Shown here piece by piece: positions 27,519-36,573 of a stretch of 64,000 nt of DNA. The notes under the pieces were generated by a model, which had not been told where the DNA came from, ran no database searches, and saw only the letters and a list, made by a program, of their open reading frames with translations. The first letter of the stretch is position 1. Every line of letters starts with the position of its first letter. A program made the translations under genes and the position numbers. Origin of the DNA: Paenibacillus_E violae (lineage in GTDB: Bacteria; Bacillota; Bacilli; Paenibacillales; NBRC-103111); NCBI RefSeq assembly GCF_032461945.1, contig NZ_JAWCUD010000005.1, forward strand, positions 186,001-250,000, given 5' to 3'.

Positions 27519-28973
27519 CTAAGCAGAAACAGACCTCGCAGTACCCTGAGCACCAGCCGCATGATTGGCTTTATCCCCTTCACGCACCCTACCAAACACA
27601 AAGTAAAACACAGCCCAAATCACAAACGACAAGCCGGCAAGCACTAGACTAATATTGCTAAAAATAAAGCCGGAGGAATAACGGTACAGCGGATTCCAGC
27701 TCGCAAAACTGCCAAGATCAACGGCTTTGCTGTAGACGCCAATTGCGATGCCTTGCGCAATGAAGTTGATCATGGCGAGCATGCCCATGCCGACGCCAAC
27801 CTGCTCCGCCTGCAACGTTCTGGACACGGAGTTGGAAACGGCGATGACCAGGAAGGATTGCCCCACGTTGCCGAGAATCAGGAAACCGGCAATAAGCAGC
27901 GGAGAGCCGCCGGTGAAAGTGGAGAGCAGCAGGAAGCAGCCCACTAATAAAATAGCGGCCAAATAAGCGACAAAGGAGTTGCCTCTGGCATCCGCAAGTT
28001 TCCCGCCTTTGCGCCCGAATATAGCCGCTGCAGCGGCGGCCGGGATCATCATGCAGCCGATCCAAATGGAAGGCAGCTTGTGAACGTTGGCGAACAGCAG
28101 TGGGCTAAGCACGTAAAGGGAGCAGCAGGTGCCGTTCACAAGGAAGGAAATTGTAAGCCCGAGTGTGTACTTGGCATTCCTAAATAGCTTCGGAGCAATA
28201 AAAGGCTCAGCCGCCTTGTTGATCCGAACAAGGAATAAGGCCAAAGCGAGCAACGCGCCGAGAGCAAGCCATAATCCTTTGGATACGCTCATCAAAAGCA
28301 AAGCAATGGCAGCGGCGAGGATGATCCCGCCAAGCCAATCAAAAGAGCCGCCGCTCCCAGGCAGCTCCTCGCGCAAATAGCGGCGGTACAAAGGGAGTAC
28401 CGCCAGAACCAGCAGCGGCACCGCGAACAGCCACCGCCAATGGACGGTGCTGATGATCAAAGCCGCTACCACAGGGCCCAGCGCGTTGCCGAAGGCGAGT
28501 CCAACGGCTGTCATGCCAAGCGCGGCGCCCCGGCGCTCGGGAGCGAAATACCGCAGCGGGATGATCATCGCAATGGCGGGAATGACGGCGGCTCCTGCAG
28601 CCTGCAGGCAGCGGCCGATGAGTGCCATCGCGAAGGTTTGCGACGCGAGCCCGATCAATGAGCCGGCAGCAAACAGGAGGAGCCCGAAGGTGACGATGCT
28701 CTTCAGCGTGTAGCGGTCGGCCAGCTTGCCGTAAGTGACAGCGCCGATCGCGTAGATGAGTATATAAGCGGAGGACAGCCAGCTTACTTGGGAGAGGCTG
28801 AGCGAGAATTGCTCGCTGATTTTCGGTAGGGCGATATTGAACATGATGCCGGTCATCATGGAAATCGTTAAAGTGAACATGAGAACACGCATTAATTTGT
28901 TGCTGTTTGGCTGTGTTCCGGCTGCAAGAACAGATGTTGTTGCTGGAGCTGCGCTAATCATAGGGAAGACCAC
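27519..28973 (-). CDS. MFS drug exporter, 14-TM DHA2/TetA(L)-like
   Basis: 484 aa from GTG 28973 behind AAAGGA; ATG 28961 is an alternative. Likely proton-driven export of a toxic compound. About 14 hydrophobic segments, motif A-like YGKLADRYTLKSIVTFG, the antiporter-type motif RCLQAAGAAVIPAIAM and LGPVVAALIISTVHWRWLF resemble TetA(L)/TetK-type exporters. A TetR gene with its own terminator lies upstream, and a TetR-type operator sits 23-40 bp ahead of the start, so induction by the exported compound is likely. The substrate cannot be read from sequence. Confidence 0.88.
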   Translation of the reverse strand: MVFPMISAAPATTSVLAAGTQPNSNKLMRVLMFTLTISMMTGIMFNIALPKISEQFSLSLSQVSWLSSAYILIYAIGAVTYGKLADRYTLKSIVTFGLLLFAAGSLIGLASQTFAMALIGRCLQAAGAAVIPAIAMIIPLRYFAPERRGAALGMTAVGLAFGNALGPVVAALIISTVHWRWLFAVPLLVLAVLPLYRRYLREELPGSGGSFDWLGGIILAAAIALLLMSVSKGLWLALGALLALALFLVRINKAAEPFIAPKLFRNAKYTLGLTISFLVNGTCCSLYVLSPLLFANVHKLPSIWIGCMMIPAAAAAAIFGRKGGKLADARGNSFVAYLAAILLVGCFLLLSTFTGGSPLLIAGFLILGNVGQSFLVIAVSNSVSRTLQAEQVGVGMGMLAMINFIAQGIAIGVYSKAVDLGSFASWNPLYRYSSGFIFSNISLVLAGLSFVIWAVFYFVFGRVREGDKANHAAGAQGTARSVSA

Positions 28974-28995
28974 GTCCTTTTCCTTTTAAAATGAC

Positions 28996-29013
28996 TGTCA
29001 GTACTGACTGACA
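28996..29013. promoter_or_regulatory. TetR-type operator 1 (MFS promoter)
   Basis: TGTCAGTACTGACTGACA is an inverted repeat TGTCAGT-4-ACTGACA. It differs by one central base from the site ahead of the tetR gene, so the same regulator should bind both. Confidence 0.8.
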
Positions 29014-29023
29014 TATAGGGGGT

Positions 29024-29050
29024 AAAAAAACTAGGGCTGCAATGCCCTAG
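29024..29050 (-). terminator. Intrinsic terminator of the tetR gene
   Basis: On the minus strand CTAGGGC, loop ATTGCA, GCCCTAG and T7. It includes the tetR stop codon (29031-29033), so the MFS gene must have its own promoter. Confidence 0.8.
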
Positions 29051-29624
29051 TAAACACTCTTACACTCTCAAGTACGAATGGTTCTAACCTGATACTGGAG
29101 TAATTCGTCTGGCTGTCAAGATCATTCATGAACGCGCCGAACTGCATCATCATGAAGGAGAAGGCGTGAAGCTCCGGGTTATCGGGGATTATTTTGCCTT
29201 GTTCCGCCATCGTGGTGAAATAATCAGTTAGGAATTCCAGTAGTTGCTGTGGATGTTTTTGGGTGCGCTCACGGAATCCCGGCAGTTGTCCGTCTTCTTT
29301 GAGCGAGATCTGAATCATTTTCCGATTGCGGTTCATAATCTCGTGATAGGTCTTTGTAATGAGCAGCAGGTCGGTCTCAAGCTCCCATACCAGCTTTTCG
29401 GCGAACAACTTCTTCATTTCCTCCGCATAATGATAGCGGTCATAAGCCGCTTCAAGCAGCTTCTGCTTACTGCCGAAATGGCGGAATAACGTCTTCTCGC
29501 TGAGGCCTGCCGCGGTGGCAATCTCGAGCGTGGTTACCCCGTTATAGCCCTTTTCGGCAATCAAATTGAGCGCGGATAAAAGCAGTCGATCACTGCTGCC
29601 AATCTTGCTGCTGGTGCTGTTCAT
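29031..29624 (-). CDS. TetR-family repressor
   Basis: 197 aa. N-terminal helix-turn-helix at residues 12-58: LLLSALNLIAEKGYNGVTTL, EIATAAGLSEKTLFRHFGSK, KLLEAAYDRY. The remainder is a helical ligand domain that varies between members. It lies upstream of, and on the same strand as, the MFS exporter. An inverted repeat sits directly before its start and another before the exporter, which indicates autoregulation plus exporter repression. Ligand unknown. Confidence 0.9.
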   Translation of the reverse strand: MNSTSSKIGSSDRLLLSALNLIAEKGYNGVTTLEIATAAGLSEKTLFRHFGSKQKLLEAAYDRYHYAEEMKKLFAEKLVWELETDLLLITKTYHEIMNRNRKMIQISLKEDGQLPGFRERTQKHPQQLLEFLTDYFTTMAEQGKIIPDNPELHAFSFMMMQFGAFMNDLDSQTNYSSIRLEPFVLESVRVFTRALQP

Positions 29625-29646
29625 GGCAATCCCTCTTCCGAAACAA

Positions 29647-29664
29647 TGTCAGTACTCACTGACA
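29647..29664. promoter_or_regulatory. TetR-type operator 2 (tetR promoter)
   Basis: TGTCAGTACTCACTGACA, 23 bp upstream of the tetR start; 17 of 18 bases equal operator 1. Inverted arms TGTCAGT and ACTGACA. Confidence 0.8.
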
Positions 29665-29692
29665 TTTATCTTAAGGGACGTCGATGAGAAAG

Positions 29693-30553
29693 TCAACCAA
29701 AGAATCCAATGAGCAGAATACCCAGTGTGATGAGAATGGAGCAGGTGATTCGCTTCTTGCCTTGTTTTTCTTTGAGGACGACAATGCCTAAGATGGTGGC
29801 GAAAACCGTGCCGATCTCTCGAATCGGTGAGATATGGGCAACGGGTGCATATTTCATGGCGAATAAAAACAACAAATAGGACCCCGGATTCAATATGGCT
29901 CCAAGCAAAATAATGCGGGTGTTCAGCTTCCATTCAAGCCGCAGCTGCTTGGAAGCGATGACGATCGGCGTCAGCGCAGCAACGAATCCGATATTCGTCA
30001 CTTCGAGCAAGGAAATGGCCGAAACATGCTGCAAATTTAGCTTATCGACGAAGACGTAGCAGGTCGTGCATAAGCCTACGCACAGAGCCATTAGGAAAGG
30101 CTTAATATTCCTGCAAGATGCAGTTCCCGACCTTTTACCCACGAAGATGCCACTGAGTGCAAGGAAGCCAGCAACCATAAAGAGCAGCCCGAGCCAGCCG
30201 TAGATGGATAATGACTCTCTAAGGAACAAAACCCCTACAATAGGGATTAATAAGGTGCTGGTACCGCGCATGATCGGGTAGATTTGAGACAAATCACCCA
30301 TATTGTAGGTGCGTGCCAAGAGCAGCGCATAAACGCTCTGAAAAGCTGCTGACAAGAGCAGAAGCCCGTAAGAAGATAAGGATAAAGGATGAAGCCATAA
30401 TTCTCTGATCAAAAAAGGAAGCAAAACCACGGTGGTCACCATAATGATTGACCAGAGGAAGACACTTTTATTGTTGCTGCTTTTGGTGAATAAGCTCCAA
30501 ATGGCATGGGTTAAGCCGGAAGCTATGACAAGTAAGATTGATACGATAACCAA
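29693..30553 (-). CDS. EamA/DMT-family transporter
   Basis: About 286 aa from TTG 30553, eight bases after GGAG; the frame opens at TTG 30571 without a ribosome site. Ten hydrophobic segments occur in two EamA repeats (LTHAIWSLFTKSSNNKSVFL; IYPIMRGTSTLLIPIVGVLF; PIREIGTVFATILGIVVLKE), with the basic KEKQGKKR tail typical of drug/metabolite exporters. It follows the metallophosphoesterase by about 30 bp on the same strand, so they are likely cotranscribed. Substrate unknown. Confidence 0.85.
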   Translation of the reverse strand: MVIVSILLVIASGLTHAIWSLFTKSSNNKSVFLWSIIMVTTVVLLPFLIRELWLHPLSLSSYGLLLLSAAFQSVYALLLARTYNMGDLSQIYPIMRGTSTLLIPIVGVLFLRESLSIYGWLGLLFMVAGFLALSGIFVGKRSGTASCRNIKPFLMALCVGLCTTCYVFVDKLNLQHVSAISLLEVTNIGFVAALTPIVIASKQLRLEWKLNTRIILLGAILNPGSYLLFLFAMKYAPVAHISPIREIGTVFATILGIVVLKEKQGKKRITCSILITLGILLIGFFG

Positions 30554-30582
30554 GCCATCATCTCCAAACAAAATCGGTAAAA

Positions 30583-31533
30583 TTATTCGCCTGGCGTATG
30601 CTCAGCTTGCTCGCTCACAACCGTGCCATCGGCTAGTCGCAGCCAGGTTTCGAAATTGCGCTCCCCTTGGCGAAGCCGGATCATCCGCGCGCCGCGGGGA
30701 AATCCCTCTTTGCCGTACGTGTTATACCCGGTGGCACGGCCATAGCAAAGCTCAATGCCATGCAAATTGCCCCGATAATCATTGACATGGTCGTGGCCGC
30801 AGAAGGTGCCGATGACATCGCCCATTTCCACCATGGCTGCAAAGAGGCCGGAGTTAACAGGTGCGCAGCACACAGGTTCATGCTTGCTGCCATAACAGAT
30901 TTCTGTGTCCCAGACTTGCTTATACTCCGGAAGCGGGATATGGAAGAAAGCCAGTGCAGGCAAGGCATGCTCAGCATTTTCTGCTTGCAGCTTTCTCGAA
31001 GTGTCTACGTACCAACCGATTTGGCTGCTGCGAATCCAATCGTATCCTTGAATATGCGGCACGGGGGATTGGTTGCCCGAGTCAAAAAAATACAGTGCAG
31101 CAGCATCTTCTCCGTCAGCACCTTGAATGGATAACGCGTAGTTGCCGGTTCCATGAATATCACGCGGGCCGCGCTGTGTCACGGTATGCGATTGTTCCAA
31201 CACGGCTTGCATGAGGTCTTCACGCGTAATGATCGTTTCCGTATCGTGGTTGCCGAATACAACCGCCCAAGGGATTCCGCGTGTTTCTACGGCGTGGACG
31301 GCTTCCCGAAACGCATCCAGCGGCTGTTCGCATCCGGGTTCGCCGGGAGTCACGTATCCGGTGTAGATAACGTCGCCTGTAAATACAACCAGATCAGGCT
31401 TCTCTGCATCCAGCACATCTTCCATCAGTTTCCGTGTCTTCTGATCGAGGGGGCCGCCATCGATCCAATGTAAATCTGTAAATTGAGTAATCGTAAAGGT
31501 CTGATCTTCACGAAAGAGCAGTTGATGCTGCAT
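30583..31533 (-). CDS. Calcineurin-like metallophosphoesterase
   Basis: 316 aa behind GGAGGA. It shows the full dimetal set: TDLHWIDGG (D-x-H), LVVFTGDVIYTG (GD), WAVVFGNHDTE (GNHD), LAFFHIPLPE (H) and IGTFCGHDHVNDY (GHDH). It resembles Dcr2/YkuE-type enzymes acting on phosphomonoesters or diesters. No signal peptide, so cytoplasmic. It is the first gene of a pair with the EamA transporter. Substrate unknown. Confidence 0.9.
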   Translation of the reverse strand: MQHQLLFREDQTFTITQFTDLHWIDGGPLDQKTRKLMEDVLDAEKPDLVVFTGDVIYTGYVTPGEPGCEQPLDAFREAVHAVETRGIPWAVVFGNHDTETIITREDLMQAVLEQSHTVTQRGPRDIHGTGNYALSIQGADGEDAAALYFFDSGNQSPVPHIQGYDWIRSSQIGWYVDTSRKLQAENAEHALPALAFFHIPLPEYKQVWDTEICYGSKHEPVCCAPVNSGLFAAMVEMGDVIGTFCGHDHVNDYRGNLHGIELCYGRATGYNTYGKEGFPRGARMIRLRQGERNFETWLRLADGTVVSEQAEHTPGE

Positions 31534-31716
31534 AAGTGTATTCCTCCATATTTTTTTATGTGAGTGTTGTTTTCGTGTGGTTTTTTATTAAAATGTTGTT
31601 GTTTGTTGACAATTGTATAACCGGCGCTCTGGAACTGTCAATGAGAAATTTACAAATCATTTACTTTTCATTCCATCAATCGAATCCATTCAGATCAATC
31701 GTCTTCTGGCATCGCG

Positions 31717-31745
31717 TTGACAGGCTAACCTCCGGCTTATACACT
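31717..31745 (+). promoter_or_regulatory. Possible sigma-A promoter of the DeoR gene
   Basis: TTGACA at 31717-31722, 17 bp, TACACT at 31740-31745, 63 bp before the DeoR start. The -35 is perfect and the -10 matches four of six. Confidence 0.5.
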
Positions 31746-31807
31746 AGATGAAAACAACATGAAACATCACGATATTGCTATCATCGGTCATAGGCAGGAG
31801 GTTATTT

Positions 31808-32578
31808 ATGTCATTAACATTCGAGGATCGCAGGATGAAGATCCTGAATCATTTGGAGTTGGAAGGAAAAGTACAGGTTCTTCATTTGTCTGAGCTCCTC
31901 AGCGTTTCGACCGAAACAGTCCGGAGGGACTTGGATCGTTTGGAGAAGGAAGGCAAACTTCGCAAAGTGTACGGCGGCGCAGTCAAAATGCGCATGGAGC
32001 TTGTCGAGCCGCCTTTTCTGAGACGGACGCAAATGATGAAGAAAGAGAAAGCGGCGATTGGCAAGGCGGCTGCTTCCATCGTGCAGGACGGGGAAACGAT
32101 CATGCTCGATAACAGTACGACAACGCTCGAGATTTTGCCTTACTTGAAGGATCATACGAATGTTACCTTGATCACGCACTCTGTCCCTGTCCTTAATTTG
32201 GCGATGGAGACTTTTGGCGGCCGAATTATTTTCTTGGGCGGAGAAGTCAGTCTGGAACTCAAAGCGGCCACGGGCTCCCTTACGGATCAGATGTTGGATC
32301 AATTTAAGGTGAACAAAGCGTTCATCTCGGTTGGCGGTATTTCACTTGCCGATGGGATTACCGACTTTCATTTGGCCGAAGCGGTCATTTCACGAAAAAT
32401 GATGCAGCGGGCGGAGGAGGCGATTCTGGTGGCAGACCATTCCAAATTCGGCATGTCGACTTTCGCCCGAGTGGCCAAGCTGGATGAAATCTCGATGCTG
32501 ATCACGGACTCAGGCTGTCCGAAAGAATGGATCGACACCATCGAAGCGTTGGGCATTGAAGTGTTGATTGGCGAATAA
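31808..32578 (+). CDS. DeoR-family sugar regulator
   Basis: 256 aa from ATG 31808 behind AGGAGG; the frame opens at 31775 without a site. N-terminal HTH: EDRRMKILNHLELEGKVQVL, LSELLSVSTETVRRDLDRLE, LRKVYGGAV. The effector domain has the DeoR sugar-phosphate pocket marks DNSTTTLEILPYL, ITHSVPVLNLA, FLGGEVS and the ADHSKFG tail. It likely represses a sugar operon; the nearest is the Lpl-like importer directly downstream behind a terminator. Ligand unknown. Confidence 0.9.
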   Translation: MSLTFEDRRMKILNHLELEGKVQVLHLSELLSVSTETVRRDLDRLEKEGKLRKVYGGAVKMRMELVEPPFLRRTQMMKKEKAAIGKAAASIVQDGETIMLDNSTTTLEILPYLKDHTNVTLITHSVPVLNLAMETFGGRIIFLGGEVSLELKAATGSLTDQMLDQFKVNKAFISVGGISLADGITDFHLAEAVISRKMMQRAEEAILVADHSKFGMSTFARVAKLDEISMLITDSGCPKEWIDTIEALGIEVLIGE

Positions 32579-32593
32579 CCCCGAGCCATTTCA

Positions 32594-32645
32594 TAATCGC
32601 TACTGAACCGCTTGCATATAGCGGGGAGGTGGCGATTTTTCCTTT
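32594..32645 (+). terminator. Intrinsic terminator after the DeoR gene
   Basis: AATCGC near 32594 pairs with GCGATT near 32633, an inner CCGCT/AGCGG stem lies within, and T-rich sequence (TTTTTCCTTTGTTTTT) follows. It separates the regulator from the transporter operon. Confidence 0.6.
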
Positions 32646-32833
32646 GTTTTTCAGGGAATTCTCATAAAATGAAGATGCTACAAAAAGAGGCGACGACCTT
32701 TCTTAAGAAAACAATATGACTGAAAAATAAGCGATATACGGCTTCCACCTTTACCATGTATGCTTCATTCACAGGCTAATCCGCATATGGCATTAGCGCC
32801 AAATGATCAATAATCATCCAGGGGAGTGTTTCT

Positions 32834-34480
32834 ATGAAAAGAAATAAAGCATTCAAAGTGCTTCCTGTACTTGCCTCCGCGCTCGTACTATCCTTAGTAG
32901 CAGCTTGCGGCAATTCAGGTACAACCAAAGAAGCAAACGGAAGCGCATCGCCGGCTACAACGGCATCCGTTTCTAAAGATCCTGTGAAAGTAACGTTATG
33001 GACACCGATGAATCCCAACGCGAAAGCGGTTGTCAAAAGCTTGAACGAACTTCCTATGGTCCAGGAATGGGCGAAAAAGACGAATGTGTTGTTTGACTTC
33101 CAGCATTCCTCCGGAAACACGCCGCAGGATGACGTTCAGCAGTACGGCGTAATGGTTGCTTCTAATAATTTGCCGGATTCGATGCTTTGGAACTGGAATA
33201 GCGTGCAGGGTGGAACCGCTAAAATGTTCAAAGACGGCACGATCATTAAACTCAATGACTTAATTGAGAAAAATGCCCCGAATTTGAAAAAAATCTTGGA
33301 TGCCAATCCGCAAATTGCCAAGCAAATTAAAGCGGACAACGGCGATATTTACGCGCTGCCCCACTTAAAGGTCGGCGAATACGGCCAATACAAGACGTTT
33401 AGCGGTATGGTGATTCGCCAAGATTGGCTTGAGGAGCTTGGTTTGCAAGCGCCGGAAACGGTCGACGAGTGGGAAGCGGTGCTAAGAGCTTTCAAAGAGA
33501 AGAAAGGCGTGATTCCTTTCACTCTGAACAAAAGCTATCCGCTTTCCTTCGCTGACTTCGCAGGTGCCTATGGTGTTGCGGGCATGTCGACGATTGCCAA
33601 TGCAAGCTCTTTCTATATCGATGGAGGCAAAGTGAAATTCGGTCCTACCCAGCCGGAGTTTAAGCAATATTTAACGACGATGCAAAAATGGTACAAAGAA
33701 GGTCTGATCGATCCAGACTTCGCTTCGAATGATACGAAGACGATGGATGCCAAAATTACCTCCGGTAAGGCGGGCGCATTCTATGGCTTCATCGGCGGCA
33801 GCATCGGGACCTACACACCGGCGCTTCAGAAAACGGATCCGAAAGCGAAGCTGGCGGCTGTGCAGTATCCGGTTCTGAAAAAAGGCGACGAGCCGAAGTT
33901 CGTGCAAGCGTCATGGGAATATGACAATATCGGAACGGTCATTACAAGTTCCAATAAACATGCGGCAGAAACGGTCAAAGCCATCGACTATTTGTACAGC
34001 GACGAAGGGGCCATGCTCAAAAACTTTGGCATAGAAGGCCAAACGTATACAAAAGCTGATGGTCAGCCGAAGTATACAGACTTGATTTTGAAAAATCCGG
34101 ACAACCTGCCGATTTCCCAAGCGATGGCCAAATATTTTATCGCCAACTACGGCTTCTCCGGTTTGGATGATGACCGTTACAACGATCAGTACTACCAATT
34201 GCAAGCACAGAAAGACGCAGTGAAGCTGTATGCCAAATATGCGAACAACGCGTATAAAGTCATGCTTCCGCCAGTTGTTCTCTCGACCGATGAAGCAAAA
34301 GAGTCTGCGAAGATTCTGAATGATGTCAGCACACTGCTGACTGAACAAATCACGAAAGTCGTGATGGGCACTGTGAAAGTAGAAGACTACGATAAAACGA
34401 TGGAGCAAGTAAAAAAGATGAACATTGACCGTGCGGTTGAGATTTACCAAGCGGCGACGGATCGTTATAACAAACGTTAA
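32834..34480 (+). CDS. Extracellular solute-binding lipoprotein (LplA-like)
   Basis: 548 aa behind GGGGAG. Signal peptide MKRNKAFKVLPVLASALVLS with lipobox LVAAC (Cys25), so it is anchored outside the membrane. The long type with PVKVTLWTPMNPNAKAVVKS and the DGKVKFG-like segment (IDGGKVKFGPTQPEFKQYLT) is the Paenibacillus/Bacillus LplA family that binds complex oligosaccharides. The two permeases follow; no ATPase gene is linked, so a shared MsmX-type ATPase is likely. A hairpin after it should keep its level above that of the permeases. Confidence 0.9.
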   Translation: MKRNKAFKVLPVLASALVLSLVAACGNSGTTKEANGSASPATTASVSKDPVKVTLWTPMNPNAKAVVKSLNELPMVQEWAKKTNVLFDFQHSSGNTPQDDVQQYGVMVASNNLPDSMLWNWNSVQGGTAKMFKDGTIIKLNDLIEKNAPNLKKILDANPQIAKQIKADNGDIYALPHLKVGEYGQYKTFSGMVIRQDWLEELGLQAPETVDEWEAVLRAFKEKKGVIPFTLNKSYPLSFADFAGAYGVAGMSTIANASSFYIDGGKVKFGPTQPEFKQYLTTMQKWYKEGLIDPDFASNDTKTMDAKITSGKAGAFYGFIGGSIGTYTPALQKTDPKAKLAAVQYPVLKKGDEPKFVQASWEYDNIGTVITSSNKHAAETVKAIDYLYSDEGAMLKNFGIEGQTYTKADGQPKYTDLILKNPDNLPISQAMAKYFIANYGFSGLDDDRYNDQYYQLQAQKDAVKLYAKYANNAYKVMLPPVVLSTDEAKESAKILNDVSTLLTEQITKVVMGTVKVEDYDKTMEQVKKMNIDRAVEIYQAATDRYNKR

Positions 34481-34496
34481 TATAAGGCTGGAGTAC

Positions 34497-34519
34497 GGGG
34501 AGCTCAGCCTCCCCTTTTT
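34497..34519 (+). terminator. Intercistronic hairpin between binding protein and permease
   Basis: GGGGAG, loop CTCAGC, CTCCCC, T5. A short partial terminator that would make the binding-protein message more abundant than the permease message. Confidence 0.55.
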
Positions 34520-34544
34520 AATACATCAATAAGGAAGTGAGAAC

Positions 34545-35462
34545 ATGGCGAATTCCATTCGGGGTCTACTCGACGACATTAGAAAAAATCGCGCAATCTA
34601 CCTGATGGTATTGCCGGTTGCGCTGTACTTCTTCATTTTTAAATATTTCCCGATGTACGGAGCGGTCATCGCTTTCAAGGATTTTAGCCCGGCGAAAGGG
34701 ATCTGGGGCAGTGATTGGGTCGGCTTTGCACATTTCAAAGATTTCTTTCAAAGCTATTATTTTGTTCGCGTGCTGCGCAATACGTTCTTAATCAGCTTCT
34801 ATAATCTGATTTTCGGCTTCCCGGCACCGATTATTCTCGCCATTTTGCTCAATGAAATTCGCCAGAAGATGTTCAAGTCCATCGTACAGACGATTTCCTA
34901 TTTGCCGCATTTTATTTCCATTGTCGTTATCTCTGGATTGATTATAGATTTTACAAACCGCGGCGGCATTGTGAATTCGATCATTATGTTCTTTGGCGGT
35001 CAGGATTCAGCACTCATGAATAATGCGGAGAACTTCCGTACCATTTTCGTTTCCACATCGATTTGGCAAGAACTGGGCTGGTCATCCATTATTTATTTGG
35101 CTGCGCTTAGCGGGATTAACCCCGAGCTGTACGAAGCTGTTCGTGTTGACGGGGCGGGAAGGTTCCGCCAAATCTGGAGCGTAACGCTGCCAGGGCTCAT
35201 CCCGACGATCATGATCCTGCTCATTCTTCGGATCGGCGGCTTGATGGAGGTCGGCTTTGAGAAGATTGTCCTGCTTTATAATCCGAATACGTATGAAACG
35301 GCGGATGTGATCTCATCTTTTGTTTACAGAGAAGGGCTTGCCCAAGGGAATGATTACAGCTATACGACGGCTGTGGGGCTGTTCCAATCGATGATTAACT
35401 TTGCCTTGCTTATTAGCGCTAACAGCATATCCCGCCGATTCTCGGGCAGCCGGTTGTGGTAG
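34545..35462 (+). CDS. Sugar ABC permease (LplB-like)
   Basis: 305 aa with six predicted membrane spans: YLMVLPVALYFFIFKYFPMY, FLISFYNLIFGFPAPIILAI, ISIVVISGLIIDFT and others. The EAA loop ELYEAVRVDGAGRFRQIWSV contacts the ATPase. The LplB type pairs with the next gene as the transmembrane dimer of the importer. Confidence 0.92.
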   Translation: MANSIRGLLDDIRKNRAIYLMVLPVALYFFIFKYFPMYGAVIAFKDFSPAKGIWGSDWVGFAHFKDFFQSYYFVRVLRNTFLISFYNLIFGFPAPIILAILLNEIRQKMFKSIVQTISYLPHFISIVVISGLIIDFTNRGGIVNSIIMFFGGQDSALMNNAENFRTIFVSTSIWQELGWSSIIYLAALSGINPELYEAVRVDGAGRFRQIWSVTLPGLIPTIMILLILRIGGLMEVGFEKIVLLYNPNTYETADVISSFVYREGLAQGNDYSYTTAVGLFQSMINFALLISANSISRRFSGSRLW

Positions 35463-35517
35463 CCTAATCTTACGACGCCGGCTTTTCTTACGAAAAGGTC
35501 TCAGGAGGTAACGAACG

Positions 35518-36396
35518 ATGAAACTAAGCGCAACTGAGCGTCTATTCGATATCGGTAATGCGATTCTTATGATCTTATTAATTATTTGCACTGTGTACCC
35601 GTTCTACTATGTGTTCATGGCCTCTATCAGCGACTCAAACTTGCTAATTCAGCATACGGGGCTGCTTCTTAAGCCGTTAGGTTTTAACTTAAGCGCCTTC
35701 GAGAAGGTAATTGCGAATCCAAACATTTTGAGCGGGTATGGGAATACACTTTTAATTTTGATTCTAGGTACGGCGGTTAATCTATTTTTTACAACACTAG
35801 GCGCTTATGCCCTGTCCAGAAAGTTTGCTTTGCGTAAATTCCTGATGATCAGCATTGTGTTCACGATGTATTTCAGCGGGGGGTTGATCCCGACATATTT
35901 GCTAATCAACAATTACCTGCACATGGGCAACAGCTATCTGGCGCTGATCGTGCCAGTAGCCATATCCACGTGGAACTTAATTATTATGCGGACTTCGTTT
36001 GAAGCCATTCCGGAAGGGTTGATGGAATCGGCGAAGATTGATGGCGCAGGCGAGTGGCGCATTTTGTTCCAGATCGTGGTTCCTCTGTCCATGCCGGTTA
36101 TTGCCGTCATGGTGCTCTACTACGGTGTTGCGCACTGGAATTCCTGGTTTAACGCCATGCTGTTCCTTCATGATCGGGAGAAATTCCCGCTGCAGTTGAT
36201 TCTTCGCGAGATTCTCGTCCAGAACAGCACGGATTCGATGACCACAGGTACGGGGAACGCGAACGATACGCAAGCGATTGGAGAAAGCATTAAATATGCA
36301 ACAATCATGGTTGCGACGTTACCGATCCTCATTGCTTATCCATTTTTACAAAAATATTTCGTAAAAGGTGTTATGGTCGGAGCGATTAAAGAATAA
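35518..36396 (+). CDS. Sugar ABC permease (LplC-like)
   Basis: 292 aa behind AGGAGG. Six membrane spans and the EAA loop GLMESAKIDGAGEWRILFQI. Its C-terminus FLQKYFVKGVMVGAIKE is the family ending. It completes the importer with the LplB-like partner; no ATPase follows. Confidence 0.92.
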   Translation: MKLSATERLFDIGNAILMILLIICTVYPFYYVFMASISDSNLLIQHTGLLLKPLGFNLSAFEKVIANPNILSGYGNTLLILILGTAVNLFFTTLGAYALSRKFALRKFLMISIVFTMYFSGGLIPTYLLINNYLHMGNSYLALIVPVAISTWNLIIMRTSFEAIPEGLMESAKIDGAGEWRILFQIVVPLSMPVIAVMVLYYGVAHWNSWFNAMLFLHDREKFPLQLILREILVQNSTDSMTTGTGNANDTQAIGESIKYATIMVATLPILIAYPFLQKYFVKGVMVGAIKE

Positions 36397-36573
36397 TACA
36401 ACCAGAACCTGTTCTCTTTTTGGATGTTCGAAAAGAGGGCGGGCTATTTGGGTTTTCGGCTTAAGGGCAGGAAAACAATAAAAAATGATGATGCTGCAAG
36501 AATCGTAGATGTACATTGGGGGAAGAAGATGGGATAATGCGCATACAGCATGAGTAGGGGAGGGGCTTCTTTC

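Noticed and set aside
36412..36437. Terminator after the LplC-like gene
   Set aside because: CTCTTTT/AAAAGAG can pair, but the loop is long and no U tract follows on the plus strand.
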